From NCBI RefSeq assembly GCF_951230155.1, contig NZ_CATNVD010000001.1, positions 186,001 through 250,000 of the forward strand: DNA of 64,000 bases. Direction: 5' to 3'. Below, in pieces: positions 36,746 through 44,988 of this stretch. Source of the stretch: Parablautia sp. Marseille-Q6255. Its GTDB lineage: Bacteria > Bacillota > Clostridia > Lachnospirales > Lachnospiraceae. Position numbers and translations under genes: made by a program. The stretch's first letter is position 1; every line of letters begins with the position of its first letter. Under the pieces are notes generated by a model. That model saw only the letters and a list, made by a program, of their open reading frames with translations, had not been told where the DNA came from and searched no databases.

Positions 36746-38656
36746 ATGATACTTTCATGTCAAAATATAGTAAAATCATTCGGAACTGATGTCATCATAA
36801 AAGGCGGGTCCTTTCACCTGGAGGAACACGAAAAGGCTGCTATTGTAGGCATCAACGGAGCAGGGAAAACGACACTGCTGCGCATGATCGCCGGGGAATC
36901 CGCTCCGGACTCCGGTACCATAACACTCTCAAAGGGCAGAACCCTCGGATATCTCAAACAGCACCAGGACGTAAACAGCACGGCTACGATCTATGAAGAG
37001 CTGCTTTGTGTAAAAGAGGAGGTGCTGCAGATGGAGCGCAGACTGCGCGCCATGGAACTGGAAATGAAGCATCTCGAAGGAGAAAAGCTCCAGAACCTGA
37101 TGGAGCAGTACAACCGCGTCTCAACAGAGTTTGAGCATCAAAACGGCTACGCCGTCCAGAGTGAGGTGACTGGTGTCTTAAAAGGTCTGGGCTTTACCGA
37201 GGACGAATTTTCCAAGCAGATCTGCACACTATCCGGCGGTCAGAAAACACGTGTGGCGCTCGGCAGACTGCTGCTGTCCGCGCCGGACGTCCTGCTGCTG
37301 GACGAGCCGATCAACCACCTTGATCTTACCTCTATTGCCTGGCTGGAGACATACCTGCTTGGCTACAGCGGGGCCGTCCTGATCGTTGCACATGACCGCT
37401 ATTTCCTCAACCGTGTTGCCTCCAAGATCATCGAGCTCGACAACGGATGGATCTCTTCTTTTTCCGGCAATTACTCCGACTATGCCGAAAAAAAAGCGCA
37501 GCTTCGCGAAACTGCATGGAAAGCATACCTGAATCAGCAGCAGGAGATCCGACACCAGGAGGCTGTCATTGCAAAGCTGAAGTCCTTCAATCGGGAAAAA
37601 TCCATCCGGCGTGCAGAAAGCCGTGAAAAAATGCTTGAGAAAATCGAGGTGCTCGACAAGCCCTCTGAGATCCGCACAGATATGCACCTGCACTTTTCTC
37701 CACAGGTCACAAGCGGCAACGATGTGCTCAAAGTAGAGCACCTCTCAAAATCCTTCCCGGGAAACCCGCTGTTTTCCGATCTCTGCTTCACCGTCAGCCG
37801 CGGAGAACGGATCGCGATCATCGGCGACAACGGCACCGGAAAGACGACCATCCTGAAAATCCTCAACGAGCTGGAGCCTGCCGACAGCGGCACGTTCACA
37901 CTTGGCAGCAAGGTACATATCGGTTACTACGATCAGGAGCACCAGCTCCTGCACATGGATAAAACACTCATAGAAGAAATCTCTGACGTCTATCCAGATA
38001 TGACCGGGACTCAGATCCGCAACGTCCTGGCTTCCTTCCTCTTTACCGGGGATGATGTATTTAAGCGTGTACGTGATCTAAGCGGCGGTGAGCGCGGCAG
38101 ACTTTCTCTGGCAAAGCTGATGCTCTCACAGGCAAACTTCCTGATCCTCGATGAGCCGACGAACCATCTTGACATTACATCCAAAGAGATCCTGGAGGAA
38201 GCGCTGCGCAACTATACCGGGACTGTGCTCTACGTCTCCCATGACCGTTATTTTATCAACCGCACAGCCACCCGTATCCTCGAGCTGAAAAATCAGACGC
38301 TGATCAATTATATCGGCAACTATGATTACTATCTGGAAAAGGTCGAGGAGCTCACAAAAATCTACGCTCCTGTTTCTGAGCCTGCCGCAGCCCCTGCGGA
38401 GTCCTCCGGCTCCCGTGAGGACTGGGCGCGTCAGAAGGAAGCGCAGGCAAGGGAGCGCAAACGCCATAACGAATTAAAAAAGACCGAGGACCGCATCGCC
38501 GCGCTGGAAGAACGCAGCAGCGAGATCGATACACTCCTGACACAGGAGGAGGTCTTTACTGATGTTGCAAAATGCATGGAGCTTGGCAGAGAAAAGGCTG
38601 CCCTTACCGAAGAGCTCGACGCCCTGTATGAGCAGTGGGAAGCTCTGTGCGACTAA
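36746..38656 (+). CDS. ABC-F family ATPase (ribosome-associated)
   Basis: The 636-residue protein has two ABC domains and no membrane segments. Domain 1: Walker A GINGAGKTTLLRMIAGE (about 35-51), signature LSGGQKTRVALGRLL, Walker B LLLDEPINHLD, in which Ile replaces the usual Thr. Domain 2: GDNGTGKTTILKIL, LSGGERGRLSLAKLML, LILDEPTNHLD. An arm/linker of about 80 residues lies between, and a Lys/Glu-rich coiled coil ends the protein. ABC-F proteins act at the ribosomal E site; this one looks like the housekeeping YfmM/YfmR-like group, but resistance cannot be excluded. It is the only clear plus-strand gene. Confidence 0.92.
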   Translation: MILSCQNIVKSFGTDVIIKGGSFHLEEHEKAAIVGINGAGKTTLLRMIAGESAPDSGTITLSKGRTLGYLKQHQDVNSTATIYEELLCVKEEVLQMERRLRAMELEMKHLEGEKLQNLMEQYNRVSTEFEHQNGYAVQSEVTGVLKGLGFTEDEFSKQICTLSGGQKTRVALGRLLLSAPDVLLLDEPINHLDLTSIAWLETYLLGYSGAVLIVAHDRYFLNRVASKIIELDNGWISSFSGNYSDYAEKKAQLRETAWKAYLNQQQEIRHQEAVIAKLKSFNREKSIRRAESREKMLEKIEVLDKPSEIRTDMHLHFSPQVTSGNDVLKVEHLSKSFPGNPLFSDLCFTVSRGERIAIIGDNGTGKTTILKILNELEPADSGTFTLGSKVHIGYYDQEHQLLHMDKTLIEEISDVYPDMTGTQIRNVLASFLFTGDDVFKRVRDLSGGERGRLSLAKLMLSQANFLILDEPTNHLDITSKEILEEALRNYTGTVLYVSHDRYFINRTATRILELKNQTLINYIGNYDYYLEKVEELTKIYAPVSEPAAAPAESSGSREDWARQKEAQARERKRHNELKKTEDRIAALEERSSEIDTLLTQEEVFTDVAKCMELGREKAALTEELDALYEQWEALCD

Positions 38657-38671
38657 GCTTCAGACAAACAA

Positions 38672-38738
38672 ATGCTGCATTATGCAAAAGGAGTTGCAGA
38701 TAACATAGCCTCCTGCATAATGCAGCATCTCTTTTTTT
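38672..38738 (+). terminator. Bidirectional intrinsic terminator between the ABC-F and SH3 genes
   Basis: Perfect 15-base arms ATGCTGCATTATGCA (38672-38686) and TGCATAATGCAGCAT (38714-38728), followed by CTC and seven Ts on the plus strand. On the minus strand the stem is followed by TTTGTTTG, so it may also serve the convergent SH3 gene. A second small GC hairpin with a T-run is at about 38750-38766. Confidence 0.9.
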
Positions 38739-38772
38739 ATTCTTTTCGCGCTGTGCGCGCTTTTTTGACTTC

Positions 38773-39495
38773 TCAGCTAAGGAACTGACGTCCCATATAG
38801 CCGATCATCCCGTCTACCTGAACCTCTGCCCAGCCCTCAACCATACCGAGGAATTCTACCGTTGTCCCTGCCGAATATTCTGCGACCACTTCATAGTCAT
38901 AGCCCGGACCGCTGCGGAAATTGCATGCCTGGTTCAGCGTCATATATACCGGCTGGGCCTCAGTCGGCGGCTGTGTTTCTGTCTGTACCGGCTGCGTCTC
39001 CGGCTGAGTTTCTGCCTGTGCCGGCTGTGTCTCCCCGGACTGCTGTGTCTCAGACTGCTGCGCCCCATTTGACGAAGCGCTGACATTCTGATCCGCAGAA
39101 AGTCCTGCGAGCGCAGCTGCATCTGTATTTACGTCACTGTCTCCCTGTGACGCCGCATCTTTGGATTTTTCGTCTGTCTCTTTCTGCACTCCGGTCTGCG
39201 TCTCACTCTCCTCCTCAGACTGCTCCCCGGACGCCGGCTTCTTCTGCCCTTCTGTCTGCTCCTTTTGCGTCTGCAGCTCTGTCTCTGTCTGCGCATCCGC
39301 CTTTGCAGGCTTTTGCTCCTTATCCTGCTGTGTTTCCTTCTCTGTCAGTATCTCAATATTTTTCCCCGCTGTCGACGAATCATAATTCTGATACACTCTG
39401 ACTCCGATCCAGACGATCCCTACAAACAGAGCGCCGGCCAGAAACAAAAGAATGTAGCGCAGATAATCTGACAGCCATTCTTTAAAATGCTTCAT
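38773..39495 (-). CDS. Membrane-anchored SH3b-domain protein with Glu/Gln/Thr-rich stalk
   Basis: The 240-residue protein has a short cytosolic start, one N-terminal membrane helix (about residues 12-33; RYILLFLAGALFVGIVWIGV), a low-complexity stalk rich in Q, T, E and S (about 50-175, with repeats of TQP and ETQ), and a C-terminal bacterial SH3 domain NFRSGPGYDYEVVAEY...WAEVQVDGMIGYMG. Such domains often bind peptidoglycan, so it is probably a wall-facing protein. It follows a small membrane protein gene by 12 bases, in a run behind thrC. Confidence 0.85.
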   Translation of the reverse strand: MKHFKEWLSDYLRYILLFLAGALFVGIVWIGVRVYQNYDSSTAGKNIEILTEKETQQDKEQKPAKADAQTETELQTQKEQTEGQKKPASGEQSEEESETQTGVQKETDEKSKDAASQGDSDVNTDAAALAGLSADQNVSASSNGAQQSETQQSGETQPAQAETQPETQPVQTETQPPTEAQPVYMTLNQACNFRSGPGYDYEVVAEYSAGTTVEFLGMVEGWAEVQVDGMIGYMGRQFLS

Positions 39496-39507
39496 ATGTA
39501 CCTCCTT

Positions 39508-39861
39508 CTACCAGAAAACTCTGGACGCTTTTTTGACCGCAACGCAATACCACACAACACACGCGATAAACACAACGATCGTGCCCAGATAAAGCACCGG
39601 GCTGTTCAGCTTCCCGTAATCCTGAGCAAGCCCGACCGCTCCGCTTATGACTGCCAGTCCGCCCAGTATGATCTGTTTTGCCCTCATATACCGGATAAAG
39701 CCTGCGACATCCTTGCATTTTTTCATCTCCAGATCTTTAGGCATCAGCGCATTTTCTTTGAGCTTCCCTGTTTTTATCATTACAAAGCTAAGATACAGGA
39801 TGTACACTCCGCACAGAAGGATCATCACATCCATCAGCCCCATAATCGAACTCGTATTCAT
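39508..39861 (-). CDS. Small membrane protein, function unknown
   Basis: 117 residues with three likely membrane helices (about 8-26, about 62-80 and 90-110) and a basic loop between the first two (KTGKLKENALMPKDLEMKKCKD). It starts 11 bases after the thrC stop with GGAGG upstream and ends 12 bases before the SH3 gene. I do not recognise the family. Confidence 0.75.
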   Translation of the reverse strand: MNTSSIMGLMDVMILLCGVYILYLSFVMIKTGKLKENALMPKDLEMKKCKDVAGFIRYMRAKQIILGGLAVISGAVGLAQDYGKLNSPVLYLGTIVVFIACVVWYCVAVKKASRVFW

Positions 39862-39872
39862 CTTTCTTCCTC

Positions 39873-41363
39873 CTAAGCAATTCCCAGAAATTCTTTTACC
39901 GCCTGCTCCATCTCTTCTTTCTCGATCACCCGGTCATGGAGCACCGGAGCATTCCGGATCTCTTCGATCGCGCGCGGGACCGCCGTGCCGGACAGCTTTG
40001 AAAGCTCATCGATCAGCGCAAAATCATCCATCTGACCGTACGCCCCGTCAATCGCCTCCATGACGCTGCGCGCAAATTTATAAGGGCTCGCTGTAGCTGC
40101 GATCACAGCAGGCGTCGTATCATTTTGTGCTTCCCGGTACGCATGGTACACACTCGATGCAACCGCTGTATGCGGGTCAAGGACGTAACCTGTCTCCTGA
40201 TAAACCCGCCCGATCTCCTGCGCAGTCTGCTCACGTGTTGCAAAGCCTCCGCAAAAGTCCTTCATACGCTCCCGCATCTGCGGCGTCACAGTATACGCTC
40301 CTGTGCTGGCAAGCTCCTGCATCAGCTGTGCGTTTTTCTCCGCATCATCCCCTGCCGCACGGTAGATCAGACGTTCCAGATTGCTCGAAACCAGAATATC
40401 CATCGACGGCGAGGTGGTCAGGACAAACTCCCTGTTCCGGTCATATGTACCGCTTTCAAAGAAATCATACAGCACTTTGTTTTCATTGGAAGCACAGATC
40501 AGCCGCCCCACCGGAAGCCCCATGTTCTTTGCATAAAACGCTGCCAGGATATTGCCGAAATTACCGGTAGGTACGACTACATTCATCGGCTCACCCGCTT
40601 TTAATACGCGACGCTTCAGCAGACGCCCATATGCATACACATAATATACGATCTGCGGCACCAGACGCCCGATGTTGATCGAATTAGCTGACGAAAAACG
40701 AAATCCTGCCCGATGCAGCTCCTCGCCAAGCGCTTTATCACCAAACAGATTTTTCACGCCTGTCTGCGCATCGTCAAAGTTGCCCCGGATGCCGATCACA
40801 CACGTATTGTCTCCCTTCTGTGTGACCATCTGCTTCTCCTGCACTGCACTGACGCCGTCTTTTGGATAAAATACGAGGATCCGTGTGCCCGGCACATCTG
40901 CAAATCCGGATAACGCAGCTTTTCCTGTATCCCCGGACGTCGCGGTCAGGATCACAATCTCCCTGTCCTCCTGATTCTTTTTTGCCGCTGTAGTCATCAG
41001 ATAAGGCAGGATCGACAAAGCCATATCCTTAAATGCGATCGTTGCTCCGTGGAACAGCTCCAGGTAATAGGCGCCATCCGCCTCATGCACAGGCACGATC
41101 TCCGGCGTATCAAACTTTTCGTCATATGCACACCGGATGCAGTACTTCAGCTCCTCCTCTGTATAATCGCTCAGAAACTGCTTCATAACCGCATACGCAG
41201 TCTCATGGTAAGTCATATCTGCCAGTGCCTCCAGCGAAACATCCAGGCCCGGAATATACTCCGGCACATACAGGCCGCCATCCTCAGCAAGTCCCTTGAG
41301 CACTGCCTGCGAAGCCGTGACCACATTCCCGGCATTACGTGTACTTCTGAACATTACATTCAT
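39873..41363 (-). CDS. thrC: Threonine synthase ThrC
   Basis: PLP enzyme converting O-phosphohomoserine to threonine. The 496-residue form is the long (yeast/enteric-like) type: YHETAYAVMKQFLSDYTEEE near the N-terminus, ELFHGATIAFKDMALSILP containing the PLP lysine (near residue 113), and ILTATSGDTGKAALSGFAD, VPTGNFGNILAAFYA. GAGG precedes the ATG. It has a promoter overlapping the sleB terminator and probably drives the two small genes behind it. Confidence 0.96.
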   Translation of the reverse strand: MNVMFRSTRNAGNVVTASQAVLKGLAEDGGLYVPEYIPGLDVSLEALADMTYHETAYAVMKQFLSDYTEEELKYCIRCAYDEKFDTPEIVPVHEADGAYYLELFHGATIAFKDMALSILPYLMTTAAKKNQEDREIVILTATSGDTGKAALSGFADVPGTRILVFYPKDGVSAVQEKQMVTQKGDNTCVIGIRGNFDDAQTGVKNLFGDKALGEELHRAGFRFSSANSINIGRLVPQIVYYVYAYGRLLKRRVLKAGEPMNVVVPTGNFGNILAAFYAKNMGLPVGRLICASNENKVLYDFFESGTYDRNREFVLTTSPSMDILVSSNLERLIYRAAGDDAEKNAQLMQELASTGAYTVTPQMRERMKDFCGGFATREQTAQEIGRVYQETGYVLDPHTAVASSVYHAYREAQNDTTPAVIAATASPYKFARSVMEAIDGAYGQMDDFALIDELSKLSGTAVPRAIEEIRNAPVLHDRVIEKEEMEQAVKEFLGIA

Positions 41364-41400
41364 TTTCCCTCATCCTTTACTATATTTTTTTATGCCCTTG

Positions 41401-41429
41401 AGTATATCATAAGAAAAAGGCTGTTGCAA
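41401..41429 (-). promoter_or_regulatory. Sigma-A promoter of thrC, overlapping the sleB terminator
   Basis: Minus-strand TTGCAA (plus 41424-41429), 17 bases, TATACT (plus 41401-41406), about 38 bases before the thrC ATG. The -35 lies in the hairpin stem and loop of the upstream terminator. Confidence 0.6.
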
Positions 41430-41447
41430 CGAAAACAACAGCCTTTT
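41411..41447 (-). terminator. Intrinsic terminator after sleB
   Basis: AAAAGGCTGTTG (41415-41426) and CAACAGCCTTTT (41436-41447) form a perfect 12-base stem with a nine-base loop; on the minus strand the stem runs into TTTTTCTT. It begins 10 bases after the sleB stop. Confidence 0.9.
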
Positions 41448-41456
41448 CCCATCTTC

Positions 41457-42275
41457 TTATACATTATCCACGTACTCTTTAAACGTGTAGTACTCATGCC
41501 CGCCGTATTCGAACATCCGAACCAGACTGGAATCAAACCAGGTGAGGTTCGCCTGCTCCGCAAAGCTGCGTGCAACAAAGAATAAAGCGCCCTGTGAATA
41601 ATCTTCTCCCTGAAGCACTCTGTCAACCGCCTCCACTGTCTCCGGTGTAACAGAAACGCTGTGGATACGCCCGTCCTGTGTCGGCTGGAACTGTGCCTCC
41701 TGCCATACCACTTCACAGATCGTGTCAGGAAAATGCGAATCACGTACTCTGTTCAGCACTACACCGGCCACCATCATCTTGCTCATAACGTCCCCGCCTG
41801 TTGCTTCTGCCTCTACGATCTGCAGCAGAGTATGATACTCATCCGATGACATCTGATTCTCATACACCGTCTGCTGTGCATAATAGCCAAGCTCTCCGGC
41901 CGTCTTCGTTCCCTGTGTGATGGATGCCCTGTGGATCTCCTTTCTGTCCACTTTACTGAGTCCTGCCAGTACCTCCTCATTCGCATCTGCAACGCTCAAA
42001 AGCCTGGTAGCATCTGAATACTGCTCCATATCTGCCACGCCGCTGACAACTCCCATAAGCCCGGTCTGAAACTGCTGCGCCCTTCCACCTTCCCCAAAAG
42101 AGGAATCTACAGCATATACCCGGCTGTGCCCGCCAGCGTCGAACTCAGAAATAATAAGAGCAAGCGCCCCGACCAGCAGCGCTCCGAACAGCGTCAGCGC
42201 TGCATTTCTGATGTACCGGCAAATGATGCGTCGTGTGAAATCAACTGCGGATTTCTTTGCGTCTTGTAACAGCAT
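41457..42275 (-). CDS. SleB-type cell wall hydrolase, membrane-anchored
   Basis: The product has a short basic cytosolic N-terminus, a membrane helix near residues 26-46 (LTLFGALLVGALALIISE), a linker, and a C-terminal Hydrolase_2 domain: LLQIVEAEATGGDVMSKMMV with the catalytic Glu, VVLNRVRDSHFPDTICEVVW and GALFFVAR. SleB-like enzymes are lytic transglycosylases of cortex or wall peptidoglycan. I chose the ATG at 42275 (AGGAG seven bases upstream; 272 residues) over 42353. It is monocistronic: own promoter and terminator. Confidence 0.9.
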   Translation of the reverse strand: MLLQDAKKSAVDFTRRIICRYIRNAALTLFGALLVGALALIISEFDAGGHSRVYAVDSSFGEGGRAQQFQTGLMGVVSGVADMEQYSDATRLLSVADANEEVLAGLSKVDRKEIHRASITQGTKTAGELGYYAQQTVYENQMSSDEYHTLLQIVEAEATGGDVMSKMMVAGVVLNRVRDSHFPDTICEVVWQEAQFQPTQDGRIHSVSVTPETVEAVDRVLQGEDYSQGALFFVARSFAEQANLTWFDSSLVRMFEYGGHEYYTFKEYVDNV

Positions 42276-42364
42276 ATAAACTCTCCTGTTGTTTATTGCA
42301 TCGGCAGCCCCCTGCCTCTGCTCCTGTGTCCCCCCGTCTGCATACTGCCCCACAACGTACCTGT

Positions 42365-42394
42365 ATTATACAAAATCCAGAAACACTATGTCAA
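42365..42394 (-). promoter_or_regulatory. Sigma-A promoter of sleB
   Basis: Minus-strand TTGACA (plus 42389-42394), 18 bases, TATAAT (plus 42365-42370), both perfect hexamers, about 90 bases before the ATG at 42275. Confidence 0.85.
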
Positions 42395-42689
42395 TATATC
42401 TTTCACAATTTCGTAACATATTACTTTTACCATTTTTTACCATTCCGCTTTTATTGTACATATATCATAATTTTATCCTATATTAAATAAATATTTTCAT
42501 ATATAATCACAGTTCTCTTTTTGACATTTTAGCAATATAAACAGATGTTACTTTTGTACAACCCACTGTTTTCTCGACATTTTTTGCATCTCCGGCAGTT
42601 TTTATGTGATTTTATGAGGTATTTTTTACATTCGTTAATATTTATGTAATAACTTGTAACTTTATGGCTCTTTCTGTCGTATCCCGGTC
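42395..42689. other. AT-rich intergenic stretch with no gene seen
   Basis: About 295 bases between the sleB promoter and the leuA terminator. Composition is strikingly AT-rich with many T runs. No open frame with a plausible start and ribosome site and no strong hairpin was found. An upstream regulatory region for sleB is possible but nothing specific is visible. Confidence 0.6.
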
Positions 42690-42751
42690 ACAAAAACAGG
42701 CTGTGCATAGCCTGCAGCCTTACCTCCTGCTGCAGGCCATTTGCACAGCCC
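42690..42751 (-). terminator. Intrinsic terminator after leuA
   Basis: Long interrupted stem: GGCTGTGCA (42699-42707) with TGCACAGCC (42742-42750), continued inside by CCTGCAG pairing with CTGCAGG. On the minus strand it ends in TGTTTTTG. It begins about 19 bases after the leuA stop. Confidence 0.85.
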
Positions 42752-42769
42752 GTTCCTTTTCTGTCGTTT

Positions 42770-44440
42770 CTATTTTGTATGGCTGGTCGCCATATGATTG
42801 ATCGCAGTCAGAAGCGCGTCTACAGATGCCTTAATAATATCGACATCCAGGCCTGCGCCCCAGTGTACCTTGCCATTTTTATCCCGGATACCAACGTAAG
42901 CGATCGCGCGTGAGCTTGAGCTTTGCTCCAGTGCATGCTCCTCATACGTCACAAGGTCATAATCCAGACGGAAATGCCGCTTGAGCGCATTGCTTACTGC
43001 ATTGAGGCGTCCATTTCCCGAAGCCACGATCACACTCGTTTTTCCTTCAAAGGTAGCCGTCACCTCAGCAATTATGCCATTGTGCTGTTTGAAATGCAGC
43101 TCCCCGATTCCATAGGGTTCCCGGATATTTTCAAATTTTTCCTTAAACAGACGGAAAATTTCCTCCGGCATCAGCTCCTTATGCTGTGCATCCGAGACGC
43201 CCTTTGCCACATATCCCATAGCCTCGCGCATCTTTTTCGGCAGCTTCAGACCATAATGCTGCTCCAGAATGTATCCTACCCCGCCCTTGCCAGACTGGCT
43301 GTTGATGCGGATCACATCTGCATCATAAGAGCGTCCGATATCCGTCGGGTCAATCGGCAGATACGGTACAGTCCAGGTCTCACACCGGTTCTCCTCCCGG
43401 TACTTCATCCCCTTTGCGATCGCGTCCTGATGCGACCCGGAAAACGCTGCAAATACGAGAGCTCCGCTGTACGGGCTTCTCTCATCTACCTTCATCCCGG
43501 TATACTCCTCGTACGCCTCTGTCACTGCCGTCATATTCTGAAAATCCATCTGCGGATCTACACCCTGCGCATACATATTCATTGCCAGCGTCACAATATC
43601 TACATTTCCAGTCCGCTCCCCGTTCCCGAAAAGCGTTCCTTCGATACGGTCCGCCCCGGCGAGGATCCCCATCTCTGCATCAGAAATACCGCAGCCACGG
43701 TCATTGTGCGGATGCAGCGAAAGCACGACATTTTCTCTGTATTTCAGATGATCATTCACATATTCGATCTGGCTTGCATAAACATGCGGCATGGACATCT
43801 GCACCGTACTTGGCAGATTAATGATCGCCTTGCGGTCCGCTGTAGGTCTCCATACGTCAAGCACCGCATTGCACACCTCCACAGCATAATCCACTTCTGT
43901 TCCGGTAAAGCTCTCCGGGCTGTATTCAAAGCGGTAATCCGCGCCCTCCTCATCCGCAAGCTTCTTTAACAGCTTTGCGCCGTCTACTGCGATCTGTAAA
44001 ATATCTTCTTTGGATTTGCGGAACACCTGCTCACGCTGCGCCAGCGAGGTGGAATTATAGACATGCACGATCGCGTGCTTCGCACCTCTGAGCGCCTCAA
44101 AGGTCTTTCGTATGATATGCTCTCTCGCCTGCGTCAGCACCTGGACTGTCACGTCGTCCGGGATCAGGTCATCCTCGATCAGCCGTCTCAGGAACTGGTA
44201 CTCCGTATCAGAAGCAGCCGGGAATCCGACCTCGATCTCCTTAAAACCGACCTTTACAAGAAGCTGAAAAAACTTCACCTTCTGCTCCAGCGACATCGGC
44301 ACAACAAGCGCCTGGTTGCCGTCACGCAGATCCACACTGCACCATATCGGCGCGTGATCCACGTACTCCTTCTGTGCCCATTTCATGCTGGAAACAGGCG
44401 GCATAAAATACTGTCTCGTATATTTCCTGTAATTCATCAT
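42770..44440 (-). CDS. leuA: 2-Isopropylmalate synthase LeuA, long form
   Basis: First committed enzyme of leucine synthesis. The 556-residue protein opens MMNYRKYTRQYFMPPVSSMK and has WCSVDLRDGNQALVVPMSLE and GFKEIEVGFPAASDTEY of the TIM-barrel domain, SLHPHNDRGCGISDAEMG with metal-binding His residues, and a C-terminal LeuA allosteric domain (about 430-556). It is the long alpha-IPMS type. I chose the ATG at 44440 (AGGAG ten bases upstream) over one at 44536. It is preceded by a leucine-type T-box leader, so it is controlled by uncharged tRNA-Leu. Confidence 0.96.
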   Translation of the reverse strand: MMNYRKYTRQYFMPPVSSMKWAQKEYVDHAPIWCSVDLRDGNQALVVPMSLEQKVKFFQLLVKVGFKEIEVGFPAASDTEYQFLRRLIEDDLIPDDVTVQVLTQAREHIIRKTFEALRGAKHAIVHVYNSTSLAQREQVFRKSKEDILQIAVDGAKLLKKLADEEGADYRFEYSPESFTGTEVDYAVEVCNAVLDVWRPTADRKAIINLPSTVQMSMPHVYASQIEYVNDHLKYRENVVLSLHPHNDRGCGISDAEMGILAGADRIEGTLFGNGERTGNVDIVTLAMNMYAQGVDPQMDFQNMTAVTEAYEEYTGMKVDERSPYSGALVFAAFSGSHQDAIAKGMKYREENRCETWTVPYLPIDPTDIGRSYDADVIRINSQSGKGGVGYILEQHYGLKLPKKMREAMGYVAKGVSDAQHKELMPEEIFRLFKEKFENIREPYGIGELHFKQHNGIIAEVTATFEGKTSVIVASGNGRLNAVSNALKRHFRLDYDLVTYEEHALEQSSSSRAIAYVGIRDKNGKVHWGAGLDVDIIKASVDALLTAINHMATSHTK

Positions 44441-44549
44441 GGCTGATCTTCTCCTTTTCCTATTCTGATTTCCCGTAAAAGAACAAAATTTTGCATCCTG
44501 TCGCATCTTGCTTTTATGATATAGGAAAATTTTCACTTTCCCGTATCAC

Positions 44550-44875
44550 AAAAAAACGCCTCCCAGGCAAACGCCCGAGAGACGGAAGATAACAATTCTT
44601 TCGCGGTACCACTCTCATTCATGATCACTCACACACTCTGTCAGATACAGACTCTCATCTATATCCGGCCCGGATAACGGCCGGGATACCGTCTGCGCCT
44701 ACTCTCCTGCGGATTTGGGGCAGCCGCTTGGGAGCGAGTTCTGCTCATACACTCTGACGCCTCACACCCGCCGGCGCCTCTCTGAAAGACCTGTATCAGC
44801 ATACTATTCTCCGTCATCGCATTTCACACTATATGATATTTTATCGTATTCCGCTCACTGCGGTTGTTGTTATCT
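44550..44875 (-). promoter_or_regulatory. T-box leader of leuA, Leu (CTC) specifier inferred
   Basis: On the minus strand the leader has a stem I region with GACGGAGAATAGTATG and CAGAGAGG, a specifier region CAGAACTCGCTCC (plus 44731-44743) in which CTC (plus 44736-44738) follows GAA, and the conserved T-box AGAGTGGTACCGCGAA (plus 44600-44615). It ends in a 13-pair terminator hairpin (plus about 44555-44583) followed by seven Ts (plus 44550-44556). Uncharged tRNA-Leu would stabilise the antiterminator and allow leuA transcription. The specifier reading rests on position only. Confidence 0.93.
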
Positions 44876-44904
44876 AATCTAACATCGCTGCAGGATTTTG
44901 TCAA
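44876..44904 (-). promoter_or_regulatory. Sigma-A promoter of the leuA T-box transcript
   Basis: Minus-strand TTGACA (plus 44899-44904), a 17-base spacer and TAGATT (plus 44876-44881). It starts the T-box leader. The 80-odd bases between it and the rfbD stop hold only a direct repeat GGCTGATTT and no recognised terminator. Confidence 0.7.
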
Positions 44905-44988
44905 GGGAAAGTTTTACTAAAGTAAAGCCTTAAAATCAGCCGCTACAAATCAGCCATCTGCACTGATCCGAACATTTGCGCCGGCAAA

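Noticed and set aside
44924-44988. Terminator for rfbD in the gap before the leuA promoter
   Set aside because: Only a direct repeat and a weak TTTAC/GTAAA stem are present; no convincing stem with a T-run.
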